Shown piece by piece: positions 23,639-33,763 of a stretch of DNA of 54,387 bases. This DNA is from Pseudoalteromonas rubra (lineage in GTDB: Bacteria > Pseudomonadota > Gammaproteobacteria > Enterobacterales > Alteromonadaceae). The translations under genes were made by a program, and so were the position numbers. Under the pieces are notes generated by a model. That model was not told the origin of the DNA, did no database searches, and saw only the letters and a list, made by a program, of their open reading frames with translations. Numbering within the stretch: position 1 is the stretch's first letter; every line of letters begins with the position of its first letter. The DNA lies in the NCBI RefSeq assembly GCF_005887095.1, contig NZ_PNCI01000023.1:1-54387 (forward strand), read 5' to 3'.

Positions 23639-24985
23639 TTACAGAGAATTGATAAAGACCAGCGCAATTGCCAGCGGGCAGACGAATTTGATGTACAGCG
23701 GCCAGATCCGCCAGAACAGAGACGATGCCACTTCCGGATGACCTTCCTGGATTTCGCTCAGTAGTTTCTGGCGGTGCCAGATCCAGCCAACGAAAATACA
23801 GCAGAACATTCCCAGCAATGGCTGACCGAATTGCGTTGTCAGTTTAACAACCAGACCAAACAGGGCAGAGAAATTGAGGATGATGGTTACGCTCACGGTA
23901 GCAATAATGCCGCCAATGATCCAGGTCGCTTGTGTTCTGGCCAGGGCAAACTTCTCTACCGCATAAGACACCGGAGCCTCCAGCATAGAAATAGAGCTGG
24001 TAAGCGCGGCGATGCTCATTAGAGCAAAGAAAGCAAACCCAACGAATACGCCCACACCGCCCATACCTTCAAATAAGGCTGGCAGAACCTGAAAGACTAA
24101 GGTGTCCTCTGATAAAAGCTGGCCTGTAGCTGAGAAGATCTCAACCCCCTGAGCCTGTGCCACATACATAGCTGGGATAATAAGTAAGCCAGCAACAAAG
24201 GCAATAAAGACATCGATTAGAGTGACATAGGCACCCAGAGAAACCAGGTTTTCCTGTTTACTGATATATGAGCCATAAATGATCATCACACTGGTACCCA
24301 GCGACAGAGAGAAGAACGCCTGACCTAGTGCACTGACAAGTAATCCCGGGTCGAGCAAAGAAGAAAAGTCAGGGACAAGATAGGCCTTTAAGCCAGTAGT
24401 CGCGCCTTCCTGCGTAAGTACGTACGCAATCAAGGAGAAGAGAATAAGTAACAAGGCTGGCATCAGACGTTTAGACCATTTCTCAATGCCATTTTCGACC
24501 CCTTTACTAATGATTGAGATAGTCAGTGCGACGAAAATTAAGGTAAAGCTGAGATCTCTTACCAGAGATTGCTCTGATAACCATTGAGCGGCATTTGTGG
24601 CACCCACTGTGTTAGCAACAGGCTCTATGGTGGCACTGAGCATCCAGCCTGCCACAATGGCGTAAAAGCTCAGGATCAGTCCGGCACAAATGATGCCGCC
24701 AAAGCCGACGAAAAACGCGAATTTTTTTTGTATTGGGTTATTTCCAAGCTTTTGCAAAGACGAGACTGCATTTGCCTGGCCATGACGACCAATCACCAGC
24801 TCGGCCATCAATGCGGGGTAAGCCAGACAAAACGCCAGGATCAAATACATTAATACAAAAGCGGCACCCCCATTACTGGCGGTTTGAGTCGGGAAACCCC
24901 AAATGTTTCCCAGGCCAACAGCAGAGCCTGCTGCAGCCATAATGAATCCGAAGCGAGAGCTGAACTCTCCGCGCACAGTGCTCAT
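23639..24985 (-). CDS. Sodium-dependent transporter, NSS/SNF family
   Basis: About 448 residues with roughly 11-12 membrane helices, resembling LeuT-type Na+:neurotransmitter/amino acid symporters. The first helix motif AAAGSAVGLGNIWGFPTQT (near residue 17) contains the unwound sodium and substrate site of the family; NGGAAFVLMYL follows. The start is set at the ATG at 24985 (MSTVRGEFSSRFGF) because relatives begin there and AGAGAAG lies upstream; the longer frame adds a Lys-rich stretch. Substrate is probably an amino acid but cannot be specified. Monocistronic, convergent with pgl. Confidence 0.9.
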   Translation of the reverse strand: MSTVRGEFSSRFGFIMAAAGSAVGLGNIWGFPTQTASNGGAAFVLMYLILAFCLAYPALMAELVIGRHGQANAVSSLQKLGNNPIQKKFAFFVGFGGIICAGLILSFYAIVAGWMLSATIEPVANTVGATNAAQWLSEQSLVRDLSFTLIFVALTISIISKGVENGIEKWSKRLMPALLLILFSLIAYVLTQEGATTGLKAYLVPDFSSLLDPGLLVSALGQAFFSLSLGTSVMIIYGSYISKQENLVSLGAYVTLIDVFIAFVAGLLIIPAMYVAQAQGVEIFSATGQLLSEDTLVFQVLPALFEGMGGVGVFVGFAFFALMSIAALTSSISMLEAPVSYAVEKFALARTQATWIIGGIIATVSVTIILNFSALFGLVVKLTTQFGQPLLGMFCCIFVGWIWHRQKLLSEIQEGHPEVASSLFWRIWPLYIKFVCPLAIALVFINSL

Positions 24986-25174
24986 ATTGTTATACTTCTC
25001 TTTTTTTAAAGACGGCGGCAACAATCTACTGTAATTAAAAGGAAATAAAAAGGCCTAAATTGCATTGATCTAACACAAGTTTTTGCTTAAATCCTGAGCG
25101 TAATCTGAAAAATCCAGTACGTTGTTCGCGTTTGTTTAGTATCTAGCTGATTTATAGCATAAATCTAACGCTTG

Positions 25175-26485
25175 TCAGTCAGCCTTGACAGTATTTCTCG
25201 GTGCTTTACAGGGAAAAGTCAGTGTGAATTTAGCACCGCCTAGCAGATCGGATCTGCTGACACTGGCCTGGCCGTGGTGCCAGTCAACCACTTTTGCAAC
25301 GATTGCTAAGCCCAGACCATAGCTTTTCCCTGCGCGATTACGGTGGCCCTGCTCCTGGAAAAACGGGTTAAACACTTTATCCCAGTTCTCTTCTTCTATA
25401 CCCGGGCCATCATCTTCTACTCGTATTTCAATCTGATGATCCAATTGCTGGGCGCTGACGATAATCTGCTTGTTGGCAAAGTCACAGGCATTGCTGAGTA
25501 AATTGGAGATGGCTCTCGCCAGCCAGTGGGGATCGGCATCTAACTGTAAGTGTGCAGGGACCGAGACACTGGCATTGATTTGTTTGTTAGTCAATTTGGG
25601 CGTCATTTGTTCAACTACATGACGGATGTAGCCGTCCAGTTGAGTGGGCGCGAACTTGAGCAGGTGCGATTTTTGTTCGAGTGTGGCAAAGGACAAATAG
25701 CTCGCCAGCATGTCTTCCATCTGGTCAAGATCTTTTTCCATTCTGTGCATCAGGGCGTGCACCTGCTCAATGTCGTCTTCCTCAAAAGCTGCATCGAAAC
25801 CAAAGCGCAAACAGGCTACCGGGGTACGAATGTCATGAGATAAACTGGAGGCCATGAGCTTGTTTTCAGCCAGCAGCTTTTCTATTTGATTGGCCATGCG
25901 GTTAAAAGTGAGTTCTAAGTCCTTTATATAGGTGAAATGATTGACCTCTATTCGGGCACTTAAGTCGCCGCTGGCAAATTGTTTCGCTGCGCTGACCAAG
26001 ACGGTAAGTCGCTTGGCCAGTGGTGCCAAGATTACCCACATGAAGGTACAAATGCCCGCATAAAACGCTAAGGTGAGAAAGACGTCGGAGTCGTACTGTT
26101 CAGGTGGTTTCTCTAATCTGAGCTCAAGGTAGTCTGGTGCCAATGAAGGGGCCGATTTTAGCAAGTAATAGCCCATGTCATCCTCCAGCAGTAATCCTTC
26201 AGGCTGCATCATCTGGTTTTTTAACTCTACAGGGAGCGCCAGTGAATCGCCAGAGCTATAGGTAATGGGTAAGTCAAAGTCTTTACTGACCTGCTCCATA
26301 TATGCTGGTCGCAACGTTTCGGGAATAGAGGCGCTTTGATTAGTTACGCCATACAGCAACTTTGCCTGCCAGGCAAAGGCATCTTCGGCAGGTTCAGCTT
26401 GTTGGCTCAGGGTATCAAGCAGCCAGCCCAGTACAACGATTGAGATAAGGGCGCTAGCTAAAAGATAAAGATAGAGCTTTTTCAT
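25175..26485 (-). CDS. Sensor histidine kinase, RstB-like
   Basis: 436 residues. An N-terminal membrane helix (about 5-25), a periplasmic domain of roughly 110 residues, a second membrane helix (about 138-158), HAMP (about 160-212), then the kinase core: phospho-accepting His in SSLSHDIRTPVACLRFG near residue 220, N box SNLLSNACDFA near 332, G1 EDDGPGIEEENWDKVF near 358 and G2 GKSYGLGLAIVAKVV near 382. The overall layout and the RTPVACLRFG block resemble RstB of enterobacteria. It lies 98 bases after its response regulator on the same strand. The stimulus is unknown. Confidence 0.88.
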   Translation of the reverse strand: MKKLYLYLLASALISIVVLGWLLDTLSQQAEPAEDAFAWQAKLLYGVTNQSASIPETLRPAYMEQVSKDFDLPITYSSGDSLALPVELKNQMMQPEGLLLEDDMGYYLLKSAPSLAPDYLELRLEKPPEQYDSDVFLTLAFYAGICTFMWVILAPLAKRLTVLVSAAKQFASGDLSARIEVNHFTYIKDLELTFNRMANQIEKLLAENKLMASSLSHDIRTPVACLRFGFDAAFEEDDIEQVHALMHRMEKDLDQMEDMLASYLSFATLEQKSHLLKFAPTQLDGYIRHVVEQMTPKLTNKQINASVSVPAHLQLDADPHWLARAISNLLSNACDFANKQIIVSAQQLDHQIEIRVEDDGPGIEEENWDKVFNPFFQEQGHRNRAGKSYGLGLAIVAKVVDWHHGQASVSRSDLLGGAKFTLTFPCKAPRNTVKAD

Positions 26486-26583
26486 TCACTACTCCAGAGA
26501 TAGGCATGACTACATCAGGCGATGCGAAGAGGGGCAAAGTCCGCACCTGAATGCGCGGACTGTGAGAGACCAAAACCTGTGGT

Positions 26584-27291
26584 TTACCAGGCTGAAGGCA
26601 CAAGCAAATAGCCTTTTCCCCAAATTGTTTTTATTTTTTCAGGGTTCTGAGGATCATCACCAAACTTCTTGCGCAGTGCCGAAATGAGCACATCTACGCT
26701 GCGGTCCAGACCATCATATTCACGCCCTTTAGTTGCCTTAAACACGGCGTCGCGAGAAACCACTTCTCCGGCATTGCTGGCCAAAAAATGCAGTAACAGG
26801 TACTCGGCACTGGACACATTGACTTCTTGATCAGACACAATGACTTTGCGTGCTTGTGTATCAATACGCAGGTTCCCGACATTAAGCATGACGGCATTGG
26901 TGTCTGAGTTAGACTCACTATCCTGAGCTACGCGCATGTTGGCCTTGATCCTTGCCAGTAGCGCGCGGGGGCGAACTGGCTTGATGACATAATCACTGGC
27001 ACCGACTTCTAAGCCAATCACCTCATCCATTTCTTCGTCTTTGGCTGTGAGCATAATGATAGGCTTGCTGTAAAACTGACGCAGTTCGCGGCAAACACTG
27101 ATACCGTCTTGCCCCGGTAACATGATATCCAGCAACACCAGATCCGGCTCGTGTTGTTTGACCATACTGACAACCTGATCACCGCGATAACAACATTCTG
27201 TGGTATAACCTTGATTATTCAGGTAGTCGGCAACCCACTGTGCGAGCGACTCGTCATCTTCAACCAACAAAATCGTGCCGTATTGCTCCAT
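26584..27291 (-). CDS. OmpR-family response regulator, RstA-like
   Basis: 235 residues. Receiver domain: ILLVEDDESLAQWV, phospho-acceptor Asp in LVLLDIMLPGQDGI near residue 55, conserved Lys in SDYVIKPVRPRALL. Winged-helix DNA-binding domain from about 130, with DGLDRSVDVLISALRKKFGD and the C terminus KTIWGKGYLLVPSAW. The C-terminal sequence closely follows E. coli RstA, hence the RstA-like label. It is transcribed first, with the kinase gene following. Confidence 0.9.
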   Translation of the reverse strand: MEQYGTILLVEDDESLAQWVADYLNNQGYTTECCYRGDQVVSMVKQHEPDLVLLDIMLPGQDGISVCRELRQFYSKPIIMLTAKDEEMDEVIGLEVGASDYVIKPVRPRALLARIKANMRVAQDSESNSDTNAVMLNVGNLRIDTQARKVIVSDQEVNVSSAEYLLLHFLASNAGEVVSRDAVFKATKGREYDGLDRSVDVLISALRKKFGDDPQNPEKIKTIWGKGYLLVPSAW

Positions 27292-27436
27292 TTGACTTCT
27301 CCTTAATTGCGCTTGCCTGCGTTACTGACAGACAAGGCTACGTTTACTTTGCTTTAATTATGTTCTTGACTGCAATTATAAGTACGAATCGCGTAAAAAG
27401 TGTAATTAAGTGTGTGTTCTTGTTTTAGAACTTTTG

Positions 27437-28243
27437 TTAAAGCAATACATTAAGCTTTTCTATGAGGCCGCGACTTAAGTGGTGCATCATGTCACTGGTC
27501 AGGGCGCTGACTTCTGTTTTATTACAGGCTCCGGCTGTTTTTACAAGCGGAGAGATTTGCGGTTCCACGTGGTAGGGTGGGATCTCCACAGCCTGGTTGT
27601 ATCTGGCTCGACGAGCTTCTTCCTGGTTTTGTTCAACAATAAACGATATTACCGCGTGTTCGTTGGTCACTTTCTCAGTTTCTGTGAACGTATACTGCAG
27701 TGGGATGCCTTGGTACCCAGCGCTATTAATAGACGATTTAGCAAACCAAATGACATCAGATGATGATTTGTGCGTCAATCGCATACTCAATGAGGCGATG
27801 ATATTACTACACTGCTTACTCGGAATAGTTTGAGCTAGCTCTGCAATGTAGGGATGCGGGTCTTCGGGTTTGTTCAACACATACACCTTGTCCTTCCCAA
27901 AGGACAGATCAAGTTGTTGAACGACCAAATGATAGTCGCTGCTTTTCTGTGCCACGACTGTCAAGCCTTTGTCTTTTAAAAGCTGGATAATCTGTTTGCG
28001 TAATGTGTCCGTCATGCTCACTTTACTGGTATCGATATACACCGTATTACCACTTTTGACGGGGTGAGCAGGCAGTTGAACGGATTTGATCCGTGCAGAT
28101 TCTAGTTCTGTACTGTATGACAGCTGATATACTGATTTGGTTAACAACGGCTTAGCCGGCACGTTCAGTTTGGGTGCCATTGGCGGTGTTGTAATACACC
28201 CTGTCAGTCCGGCCAAGGCAATAATTGAAAGCAAGCAGCGCAT
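27437..28243 (-). CDS. Putative lipoprotein of unknown function
   Basis: 268 residues with a clear lipoprotein signal: MRCLLSIIALAGLTGC, lipobox LTGC with Cys16. Residues after the Cys (ITTPPM) give no Asp+2 inner-membrane retention signal, so outer-membrane anchoring is expected. A middle region (about 80-160) containing DTLRKQIIQLLKDKGLTVVA resembles the mixed alpha/beta folds of small periplasmic lipoproteins, but no family was recognised. Two Cys (in SKQCSNI and GACNKT) could form a disulfide. No obvious operon partner. Confidence 0.7.
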   Translation of the reverse strand: MRCLLSIIALAGLTGCITTPPMAPKLNVPAKPLLTKSVYQLSYSTELESARIKSVQLPAHPVKSGNTVYIDTSKVSMTDTLRKQIIQLLKDKGLTVVAQKSSDYHLVVQQLDLSFGKDKVYVLNKPEDPHPYIAELAQTIPSKQCSNIIASLSMRLTHKSSSDVIWFAKSSINSAGYQGIPLQYTFTETEKVTNEHAVISFIVEQNQEEARRARYNQAVEIPPYHVEPQISPLVKTAGACNKTEVSALTSDMMHHLSRGLIEKLNVLL

Positions 28244-28423
28244 GACTTATACCTCTAAATTTAGTTTTATAGTTCAGCACTTAGCTGCATTAAAACACGA
28301 CAAATTCGTTGGCATTATCTCAGTGGCCGAGCAGAAGAAATTCTATCGCCAACAGAGATTGTCCGCGTGAGCAGTGCCAAACTTCATGATATTATGTGCA
28401 GCGTGTTAATGAATCGGATCATT

Positions 28424-29584
28424 ATGAAGTCACTGCATCATCTTATTGTTATTGCATTCGCACTGACGACTTCGGTCGTTCAGGCTAACCCAGGCAGCGA
28501 GCAGCAGCGCTGGGAGCAATTTGTGAACGCATATTCTAAGCAACTCAAACAAAAACTAAAAGAAAAATCGATACCGGGCGCGGCATTGAGCATTGTGCAC
28601 CGTGAGCATGGTGATCATATTGCCGGAATAGGCCTGACCAAAGTCAGAAAAGGGCAAAAAGTCACTGCCAGTACGCGTTTTCGTTTAGCATCTGTGTCTA
28701 AAACATTTGCAGGTTCCCTGACCGCCAAGCTGGCTGCGCAGGGCCTGCTCGACATTGAAGATACGGTTGCCGAGCACCTGCCTATCTTCACCAAAAGTGC
28801 ATATGGTGAAGCGAAGCTATACCACCTGCTGAGCCATTCTAGTGGTTTGGTGCCAAATGCGTATGACAACCTGATAGAGTCCAGGATGAGTTATGACAAA
28901 ATTTATCCAAAACTCGTTGATGTGGAGCACATTTGCAGACCTGGTATTTGTTATGGTTATCAGAATGTCATGTTCAGTCTCATCGGGGATGTGATTAAGC
29001 AAAGCACTCAGCTAAGTTACGAGTCCTGGCTTGAGCACTTTTTCTTTGTGCCATTGGGTATGAAAGATGCAGGTTTGGGACATGCACATATGACCAAAGA
29101 CGATAATTTTGCAGCGCCTCATGTCCGGGGTAAAAGACGCTGGCATACTGCAAAGTTGAAACCCCATTACTATAAAGTAGCACCCGCTGCGGGTGTGAAT
29201 GCCAGTGCTGCGGATATGCGCCAATGGTTAAAAGCGCAACTGGGTATTTATCCATCGGTACTGTCATTGGACGCACTGACCATTCAGTCTCGCCCATATA
29301 CGCGCACAAAGCGTGAACTGCGTAGACGTGTATGGCGTAATTACGTTGAACAAGCCCATTATGGTCTGGGGTGGCGTATATATAGTTTTTCTGGTGAATT
29401 AATGTACTACCACAGTGGCTGGGTGCAGGGGTACCGGACGGATGTGGCGGTGTTACCTGAATTAGGGATTGGGTTTAGTCTGCTTTTAAATGCAGAAAGC
29501 GGCGTGATCAATGGCCTGAGCACGGAGTTTATTCGTCAGGCCATTGAATTTAGTAGAACAGCTGACACGCAGGCTGATGGATAG
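28424..29584 (+). CDS. Beta-lactamase-fold serine hydrolase (class C / esterase-like)
   Basis: 386 residues, exported: signal peptide MKSLHHLIVIAFALTTSVVQA. The ATG at 28424 is preferred because it places this signal at the N terminus; the open frame reaches back to 28367. The serine hydrolase triad of the penicillin-binding-protein fold is visible: SxxK in RLASVSKTF near residue 90, YxN in YGYQNVM near 165, and HxG in YYHSGWVQG near 330. The family includes AmpC, esterases and peptidases; whether it hydrolyses beta-lactams cannot be told. No ampR-like regulator is adjacent. Confidence 0.85.
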   Translation: MKSLHHLIVIAFALTTSVVQANPGSEQQRWEQFVNAYSKQLKQKLKEKSIPGAALSIVHREHGDHIAGIGLTKVRKGQKVTASTRFRLASVSKTFAGSLTAKLAAQGLLDIEDTVAEHLPIFTKSAYGEAKLYHLLSHSSGLVPNAYDNLIESRMSYDKIYPKLVDVEHICRPGICYGYQNVMFSLIGDVIKQSTQLSYESWLEHFFFVPLGMKDAGLGHAHMTKDDNFAAPHVRGKRRWHTAKLKPHYYKVAPAAGVNASAADMRQWLKAQLGIYPSVLSLDALTIQSRPYTRTKRELRRRVWRNYVEQAHYGLGWRIYSFSGELMYYHSGWVQGYRTDVAVLPELGIGFSLLLNAESGVINGLSTEFIRQAIEFSRTADTQADG

Positions 29585-29604
29585 TCAGTCCTGCAGGCCG
29601 TCTG

Positions 29605-29901
29605 CTACTGACGAGGAAGCTGAATTTTTTTGTCTTCGCTTTGACGGTACAGCACGATGATATGTCCGATCACCTGCACTTTATGAGCGCCTGTCTCACG
29701 AACAATGGCATCGAAGATAAGCTGTTTGGTTTCACGGTCATTGGTCGGTACTTTAACTTTAATGAGCTCGTGAATGTCTAAACATTGCTCAATCTCTAAC
29801 AGAACCCCTTCTGTCAGCCCGTTACCGCCGAGCAAAACAACAGGTTTTAGGTCGTGTGCTAACCCTTTTAGGTACTGCTTCTGTTTATTTGATAATGTCA
29901 T
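29605..29901 (-). CDS. yhbY: YhbY family RNA-binding protein
   Basis: A 98-residue CRS1/YhbY (CRM) domain protein associated with the large ribosomal subunit. KQKQYLKGLAHDLKPVVLLGGNGLTEGVL carries the GxxG-type loop (GGNG), and LIKVKVPTND and GHIIVLYRQS follow as in E. coli YhbY. It is divergent from rlmE with about 80 bases between, as in E. coli. Confidence 0.93.
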   Translation of the reverse strand: MTLSNKQKQYLKGLAHDLKPVVLLGGNGLTEGVLLEIEQCLDIHELIKVKVPTNDRETKQLIFDAIVRETGAHKVQVIGHIIVLYRQSEDKKIQLPRQ

Positions 29902-29984
29902 ATTGATACAATTTACTAATTAAGGCTTGAATTACCGCTATTCTAACGCCATCTAAAGAATATTACTAATGAGTTGCAGTTAAT

Positions 29985-30614
29985 ATGGCAAATAAAAAGC
30001 ACTCAGCGAGCTCCAAACGCTGGTTAAAAGAACATGTTGAAGATCCTTATGTTCATGAGGCACAAAAGCGGGGCTATCGCTCTCGTGCTGTCTTCAAACT
30101 TGAGGAGATCCAACAAAAAGACAAATTGTTTAGGCCGGGCATGCATGTTGTTGACCTCGGCGCTGCACCGGGAAGCTGGTCACAATACCTTGCAGAGCAG
30201 GTGGGTGATAAGGGAGAAGTGATCGCATGTGATATTTTGCCGATGGATTCCTTGCCTGGCGTTGCATTTCTTCAGGGCGACTTTCGTGAGGAAGCTGTTT
30301 TGAACGCATTGCTGGACCGAATTGGCGGCAAAAATATTGATGTGGTATGTTCAGACATGGCACCTAATATGAGCGGTAACAATGTGATAGACCAGGCGGG
30401 CAGCATGTATCTGGTGGAACTGGCGTTCGACATGTGTCATCAGGTACTCAAGCCTAACGGTGCTTTTGCCGTGAAGGTGTTTCAGGGCGAAGGCTTTGAT
30501 CAATTTGTACAAGACGTGCGTAATGCCTTTAAAGTGGTTAAGATCCGCAAGCCTAAAGCGTCACGCCCCCGATCTCGTGAAGTATATATAGTGGCGACGG
30601 GTTACAAACTGTAG
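29985..30614 (+). CDS. rlmE: 23S rRNA 2'-O-methyltransferase E
   Basis: Methylates U2552 of 23S rRNA, a heat-shock-linked late step of 50S assembly. 209 residues. SAM-binding [15 protein letters not shown] near residue 50, the catalytic Lys of SSKRWLKEH near the N terminus, Asp in [11 protein letters not shown] near 123, and Lys in [13 protein letters not shown] near 162 complete the K-D-K-E set. It is followed by ftsH at 60 bases, the classical rrmJ-ftsH operon. Confidence 0.96.
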   Translation: MANKKHSASSKRWLKEHVEDPYVHEAQKRGYRSRAVFKLEEIQQKDKLFRPGMHVVDLGAAPGSWSQYLAEQVGDKGEVIACDILPMDSLPGVAFLQGDFREEAVLNALLDRIGGKNIDVVCSDMAPNMSGNNVIDQAGSMYLVELAFDMCHQVLKPNGAFAVKVFQGEGFDQFVQDVRNAFKVVKIRKPKASRPRSREVYIVATGYKL

Positions 30615-30673
30615 TACAGTTGAAACGCTTTTAAGACGAATTTGAATTATTTTAGATACAAGAGGTTAACCCC

Positions 30674-32617
30674 TTGAGCGATATGGCGAAGAACTTAATA
30701 CTCTGGTTGGTAATAGCTGTCGTGCTAATGACCGTATTTCAGAGCTTCAATGGTGGCGAACAAGCAGATCGCCAAACTAGTTACACTCAGTTTGTGAACG
30801 AAGTGCGCAGCGGTGTTGTCCGCGATGTAAACATCGACCGGACAGCTGGCACGATTACAGGGATCAAAAACAATGGTGAGCGTTTCCAAACTATTATGCC
30901 ATTGTACGATGATGATCTGATCAACGACTTACTTAAGAACGATGTAAACGTTAAAGGCGTTGCGCCAGAAGAGCAGTCATTCCTGGCCAATATCTTTATA
31001 TCTTGGTTCCCAATGCTCCTGCTCATTGGTGTATGGATATTCTTCATGCGTCAGATGCAAGGGGGCGGCGGCAAAGGCGCTATGTCATTTGGTAAAAGCA
31101 AAGCTCGCCTCATGGGTGAGGATCAGGTCAAAACTACATTTGCTGACGTTGCAGGCTGTGACGAGGCAAAAGAAGACGTGACTGAGCTGGTTGACTTCTT
31201 ACGAGATCCATCTAAGTTCCAGAAGCTAGGTGGCAACATCCCGAAAGGCGTGTTAATGGTTGGCCCTCCTGGTACTGGTAAAACCTTGCTGGCCAAGGCG
31301 GTTGCAGGCGAAGCGAAAGTCCCATTTTTCACTATTTCAGGTTCGGACTTCGTAGAAATGTTCGTGGGTGTAGGCGCATCACGTGTACGTGATATGTTTG
31401 AGCAGGCTAAAAAAGCAGCGCCTTGTATCATCTTCATCGACGAAATCGATGCCGTGGGCCGCAAACGTGGTGCTGGCATGGGGGGCGGTCATGATGAACG
31501 TGAACAGACCCTAAACCAAATGCTAGTAGAAATGGATGGCTTTGAAGGCAATGAAGGTATCATAGTTATTGCTGCAACTAACCGCCCTGATGTACTTGAC
31601 CCTGCGTTACTTCGTCCTGGACGTTTTGACCGTCAGGTTGTTGTTGGATTGCCAGATGTACGTGGCCGTGAGCAAATCCTGAATGTACACATGCGTAAAG
31701 TGCCGCTAGATGAAAACGTCGAAGCATCAGTGATTGCCCGAGGTACGCCCGGTTTCTCGGGTGCCGACTTGGCTAACCTGGTAAACGAAGCTGCCTTATT
31801 TGCTGCGCGTGGTAATAAACGCAAAGTGAGTATGGCCGAGTTCGATGCGGCAAAAGACAAAATCATGATGGGCGCAGAGCGCAAGTCTATGGTCATGTCT
31901 GAGAAAGAGAAAGAAATGACTGCCTACCATGAAGCGGGTCACGCTATTGTAGGTCGTTTGGTACCGGAACATGATCCGGTCTATAAAGTGTCTATTATTC
32001 CGCGTGGACGAGCGCTGGGTGTCACTATGTATCTGCCTGAGCAAGATAGAGTCAGTCACTCAAAAGAACATCTTGAGTCTATGCTTTCTAGCCTTTACGG
32101 TGGTCGTATTGCTGAAGCCATCATTTATGGTGATGACAAGGTAACAACTGGCGCTAGCAATGACATTGAACGAGCTACTGACATTGCTCGTAAGATGGTA
32201 ACGCAGTGGGGCTTGAGCCCTAAGCTGGGCCCGCAAATGTACATGGAAGAGCAGGGTGAAATGTTCATGGGTGGTGGGTCGTCTCGTATGGCGGGCGTAT
32301 CTGATGAAACGGCTAAGCTCATTGATGCTGAAATTAAGGACTTTGTAACCCGTAATTACGATAGAGCGGAGCAAATTCTTAAGGATAACATGGATATCCT
32401 GCATGCGATGAAAGACGCATTGATGAAGTATGAAACAATCGATGCTGGTCAGATTGACGATTTGATGGAGCGAAAAGAAGTGCGTCCACCCAGAGATGCC
32501 CATGATCGTAAGCCATCAGACAATGGCAATGCAGATAGCCAGGCAAGTGCCAACAGTAATGATGATAAGTGCGAAACTGCATCAACACCGGGTTCAGAGC
32601 TTGATGACAAGTCATAA
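30674..32617 (+). CDS. ftsH: ATP-dependent zinc metalloprotease FtsH
   Basis: Membrane AAA+ protease that degrades SsrA-tagged, misassembled membrane and regulatory proteins such as LpxC and sigma-32. Start chosen at TTG 30674 because AGAGG (30661-30665) is 8 bases upstream and relatives also begin [13 protein letters not shown] 30683 would be 17 bases away. Two membrane helices flank a periplasmic domain (about 6-25 and 100-120). Walker A is GPPGTGKT, Walker B is CIIFIDEID, and the zinc site is [11 protein letters not shown] near residue 415. 647 residues, with the usual low-complexity C-terminal tail. Confidence 0.97.
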   Translation: MSDMAKNLILWLVIAVVLMTVFQSFNGGEQADRQTSYTQFVNEVRSGVVRDVNIDRTAGTITGIKNNGERFQTIMPLYDDDLINDLLKNDVNVKGVAPEEQSFLANIFISWFPMLLLIGVWIFFMRQMQGGGGKGAMSFGKSKARLMGEDQVKTTFADVAGCDEAKEDVTELVDFLRDPSKFQKLGGNIPKGVLMVGPPGTGKTLLAKAVAGEAKVPFFTISGSDFVEMFVGVGASRVRDMFEQAKKAAPCIIFIDEIDAVGRKRGAGMGGGHDEREQTLNQMLVEMDGFEGNEGIIVIAATNRPDVLDPALLRPGRFDRQVVVGLPDVRGREQILNVHMRKVPLDENVEASVIARGTPGFSGADLANLVNEAALFAARGNKRKVSMAEFDAAKDKIMMGAERKSMVMSEKEKEMTAYHEAGHAIVGRLVPEHDPVYKVSIIPRGRALGVTMYLPEQDRVSHSKEHLESMLSSLYGGRIAEAIIYGDDKVTTGASNDIERATDIARKMVTQWGLSPKLGPQMYMEEQGEMFMGGGSSRMAGVSDETAKLIDAEIKDFVTRNYDRAEQILKDNMDILHAMKDALMKYETIDAGQIDDLMERKEVRPPRDAHDRKPSDNGNADSQASANSNDDKCETASTPGSELDDKS

Positions 32618-32642
32618 CCTGAGTTAGAATTAACAGATTGAA

Positions 32643-32670
32643 ACCCCGGCCTTAGCTGGGGTTTTTTATA
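32643..32670 (+). terminator. Intrinsic terminator after ftsH
   Basis: AACCCCGGC-CTTA-GCTGGGGTT stem (one G-U pair) followed by a T run, 26 bases past the ftsH stop. Its presence separates ftsH from folP transcription. Confidence 0.85.
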
Positions 32671-32773
32671 TTTTAAGAATAAAACTTTATGCCAATTCGC
32701 CTGTAACAGAGCTGAGTGATTTAGTGTATTAGTACGAACACTGCTTTCACCTTCAGGCTGTCTTACGTGAAAT

Positions 32774-32782
32774 TGGTATAAT
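32774..32782 (+). promoter_or_regulatory. Extended -10 promoter ahead of folP
   Basis: TGG-TATAAT is a perfect -10 hexamer with an extended TGn element; no good -35 was seen at 17 bp. The start would be near 32789. The stretch 32671-32773 before it shows no other feature. Confidence 0.55.
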
Positions 32783-32788
32783 CAAAAT

Positions 32789-32879
32789 AGATGCATTGGT
32801 ATGAGTAAGCAGCCATTCAGATAGTGTCGGTTAGGCTCTCCACCGCGAGTGCTCACTATCTTAAGTGGCAGTTTTTTTT
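32789..32879 (+). ncRNA. Candidate attenuator leader or small RNA upstream of folP
   Basis: About 90 nt from the predicted start to a run of eight T. Two overlapping stems can form. One is AGATAGTG (32819-32826) with CACTATCT (32854-32861). The other is a terminator-like TGC(U)CACT / AGTGGCA (32850-32870), directly before G + T8. They share CACT (32854-32857), so they exclude each other, as in attenuators and riboswitches. A seven-codon frame (32801-32824, MSKQPFR) ends in the first stem. Not matched to a known RNA family by eye. Confidence 0.45.
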
Positions 32880-32917
32880 AAAATGTGCTTATATACAGGC
32901 ATTTCAACAGGCGAATT

Positions 32918-33763
32918 ATGCTTCAGCTTAAACTTCCTCGTGGTCGTAGGCTTGACCTAACGACGCCCCGGATAATGGGGATAGTCAATGTAACTCCTGA
33001 TTCATTCTCAGATGGCGGCAAGTATTCTCAGTCTGACAGCGCTGTCAACCATGGCCTGGCTTTGTTAGAGCAGGGCGCGGATATCCTGGATATTGGTGGC
33101 GAGTCAACCCGACCGGGGGCGCCAGATGTATCGCTAGAACAGGAACTTGACCGGGTTATCCCAGTGATAGAAAAGCTGCGTGCGCAGTCCGATTGTGTTA
33201 TTTCGATTGATACCAGCAAAGCTGAGGTGATGGCCGCAGCGATAGCAGCTGGTGCAGATATCATTAATGACGTCCGAGCTTTACAAGCGCCTGATGCGCT
33301 CGAGGTTGCAGCGCGTTATGACAATGTTGCTGTTTGCCTGATGCATATGCAGGGTCAGCCCAGAACGATGCAAATCGACCCGACCTATCAGGACCTGTTT
33401 GCGGATATTCGCACTTTCTTTGAGTCACGTATTGCTAGCTGTGAAGAAGCTGGAGTCGCACGTGACCGCCTTATTATTGATCCAGGCTTTGGTTTTGGCA
33501 AAACGCTGGAGCATAACTTTTTACTGTTAGGGAAGCTATCATATTTTGCTGAACTAGAACTTCCTGTTCTGGCCGGGTTATCCCGGAAATCTATGTTTGG
33601 CAAATTACTTAATCGGGATACAGATGAGCGCCTGGCTGCAAGCCTTAGTGGAGCATTATTATGTGCTCAGCAGGGGGCGCAGATCATACGTGTTCATGAT
33701 GTAAAAGAAACCAATGATGTGCTGCGGGTTTGGCGCGCAGCAACGCATGGAGTAAATGAATGA
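32918..33763 (+). CDS. folP: Dihydropteroate synthase
   Basis: Condenses p-aminobenzoate with hydroxymethyl-dihydropterin diphosphate in folate synthesis; the sulfonamide target. The ATG at 32918 gives 281 residues; the frame from 32885 adds eleven residues outside the family. Signatures are [16 protein letters not shown] near residue 18, [14 protein letters not shown] near 50, pterin pocket INDVRALQ and DPGFGFGKT, and LAGLSRKSM near 216. It overlaps glmM by 4 bases (ATGA). Confidence 0.96.
   Translation: MLQLKLPRGRRLDLTTPRIMGIVNVTPDSFSDGGKYSQSDSAVNHGLALLEQGADILDIGGESTRPGAPDVSLEQELDRVIPVIEKLRAQSDCVISIDTSKAEVMAAAIAAGADIINDVRALQAPDALEVAARYDNVAVCLMHMQGQPRTMQIDPTYQDLFADIRTFFESRIASCEEAGVARDRLIIDPGFGFGKTLEHNFLLLGKLSYFAELELPVLAGLSRKSMFGKLLNRDTDERLAASLSGALLCAQQGAQIIRVHDVKETNDVLRVWRAATHGVNE

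Noticed and set aside
28367..28423. Longer N terminus for the beta-lactamase-fold protein from GTG 28367
   Set aside because: It would bury the signal peptide about 20 residues in from the start; the ATG at 28424 gives a normal exported protein.
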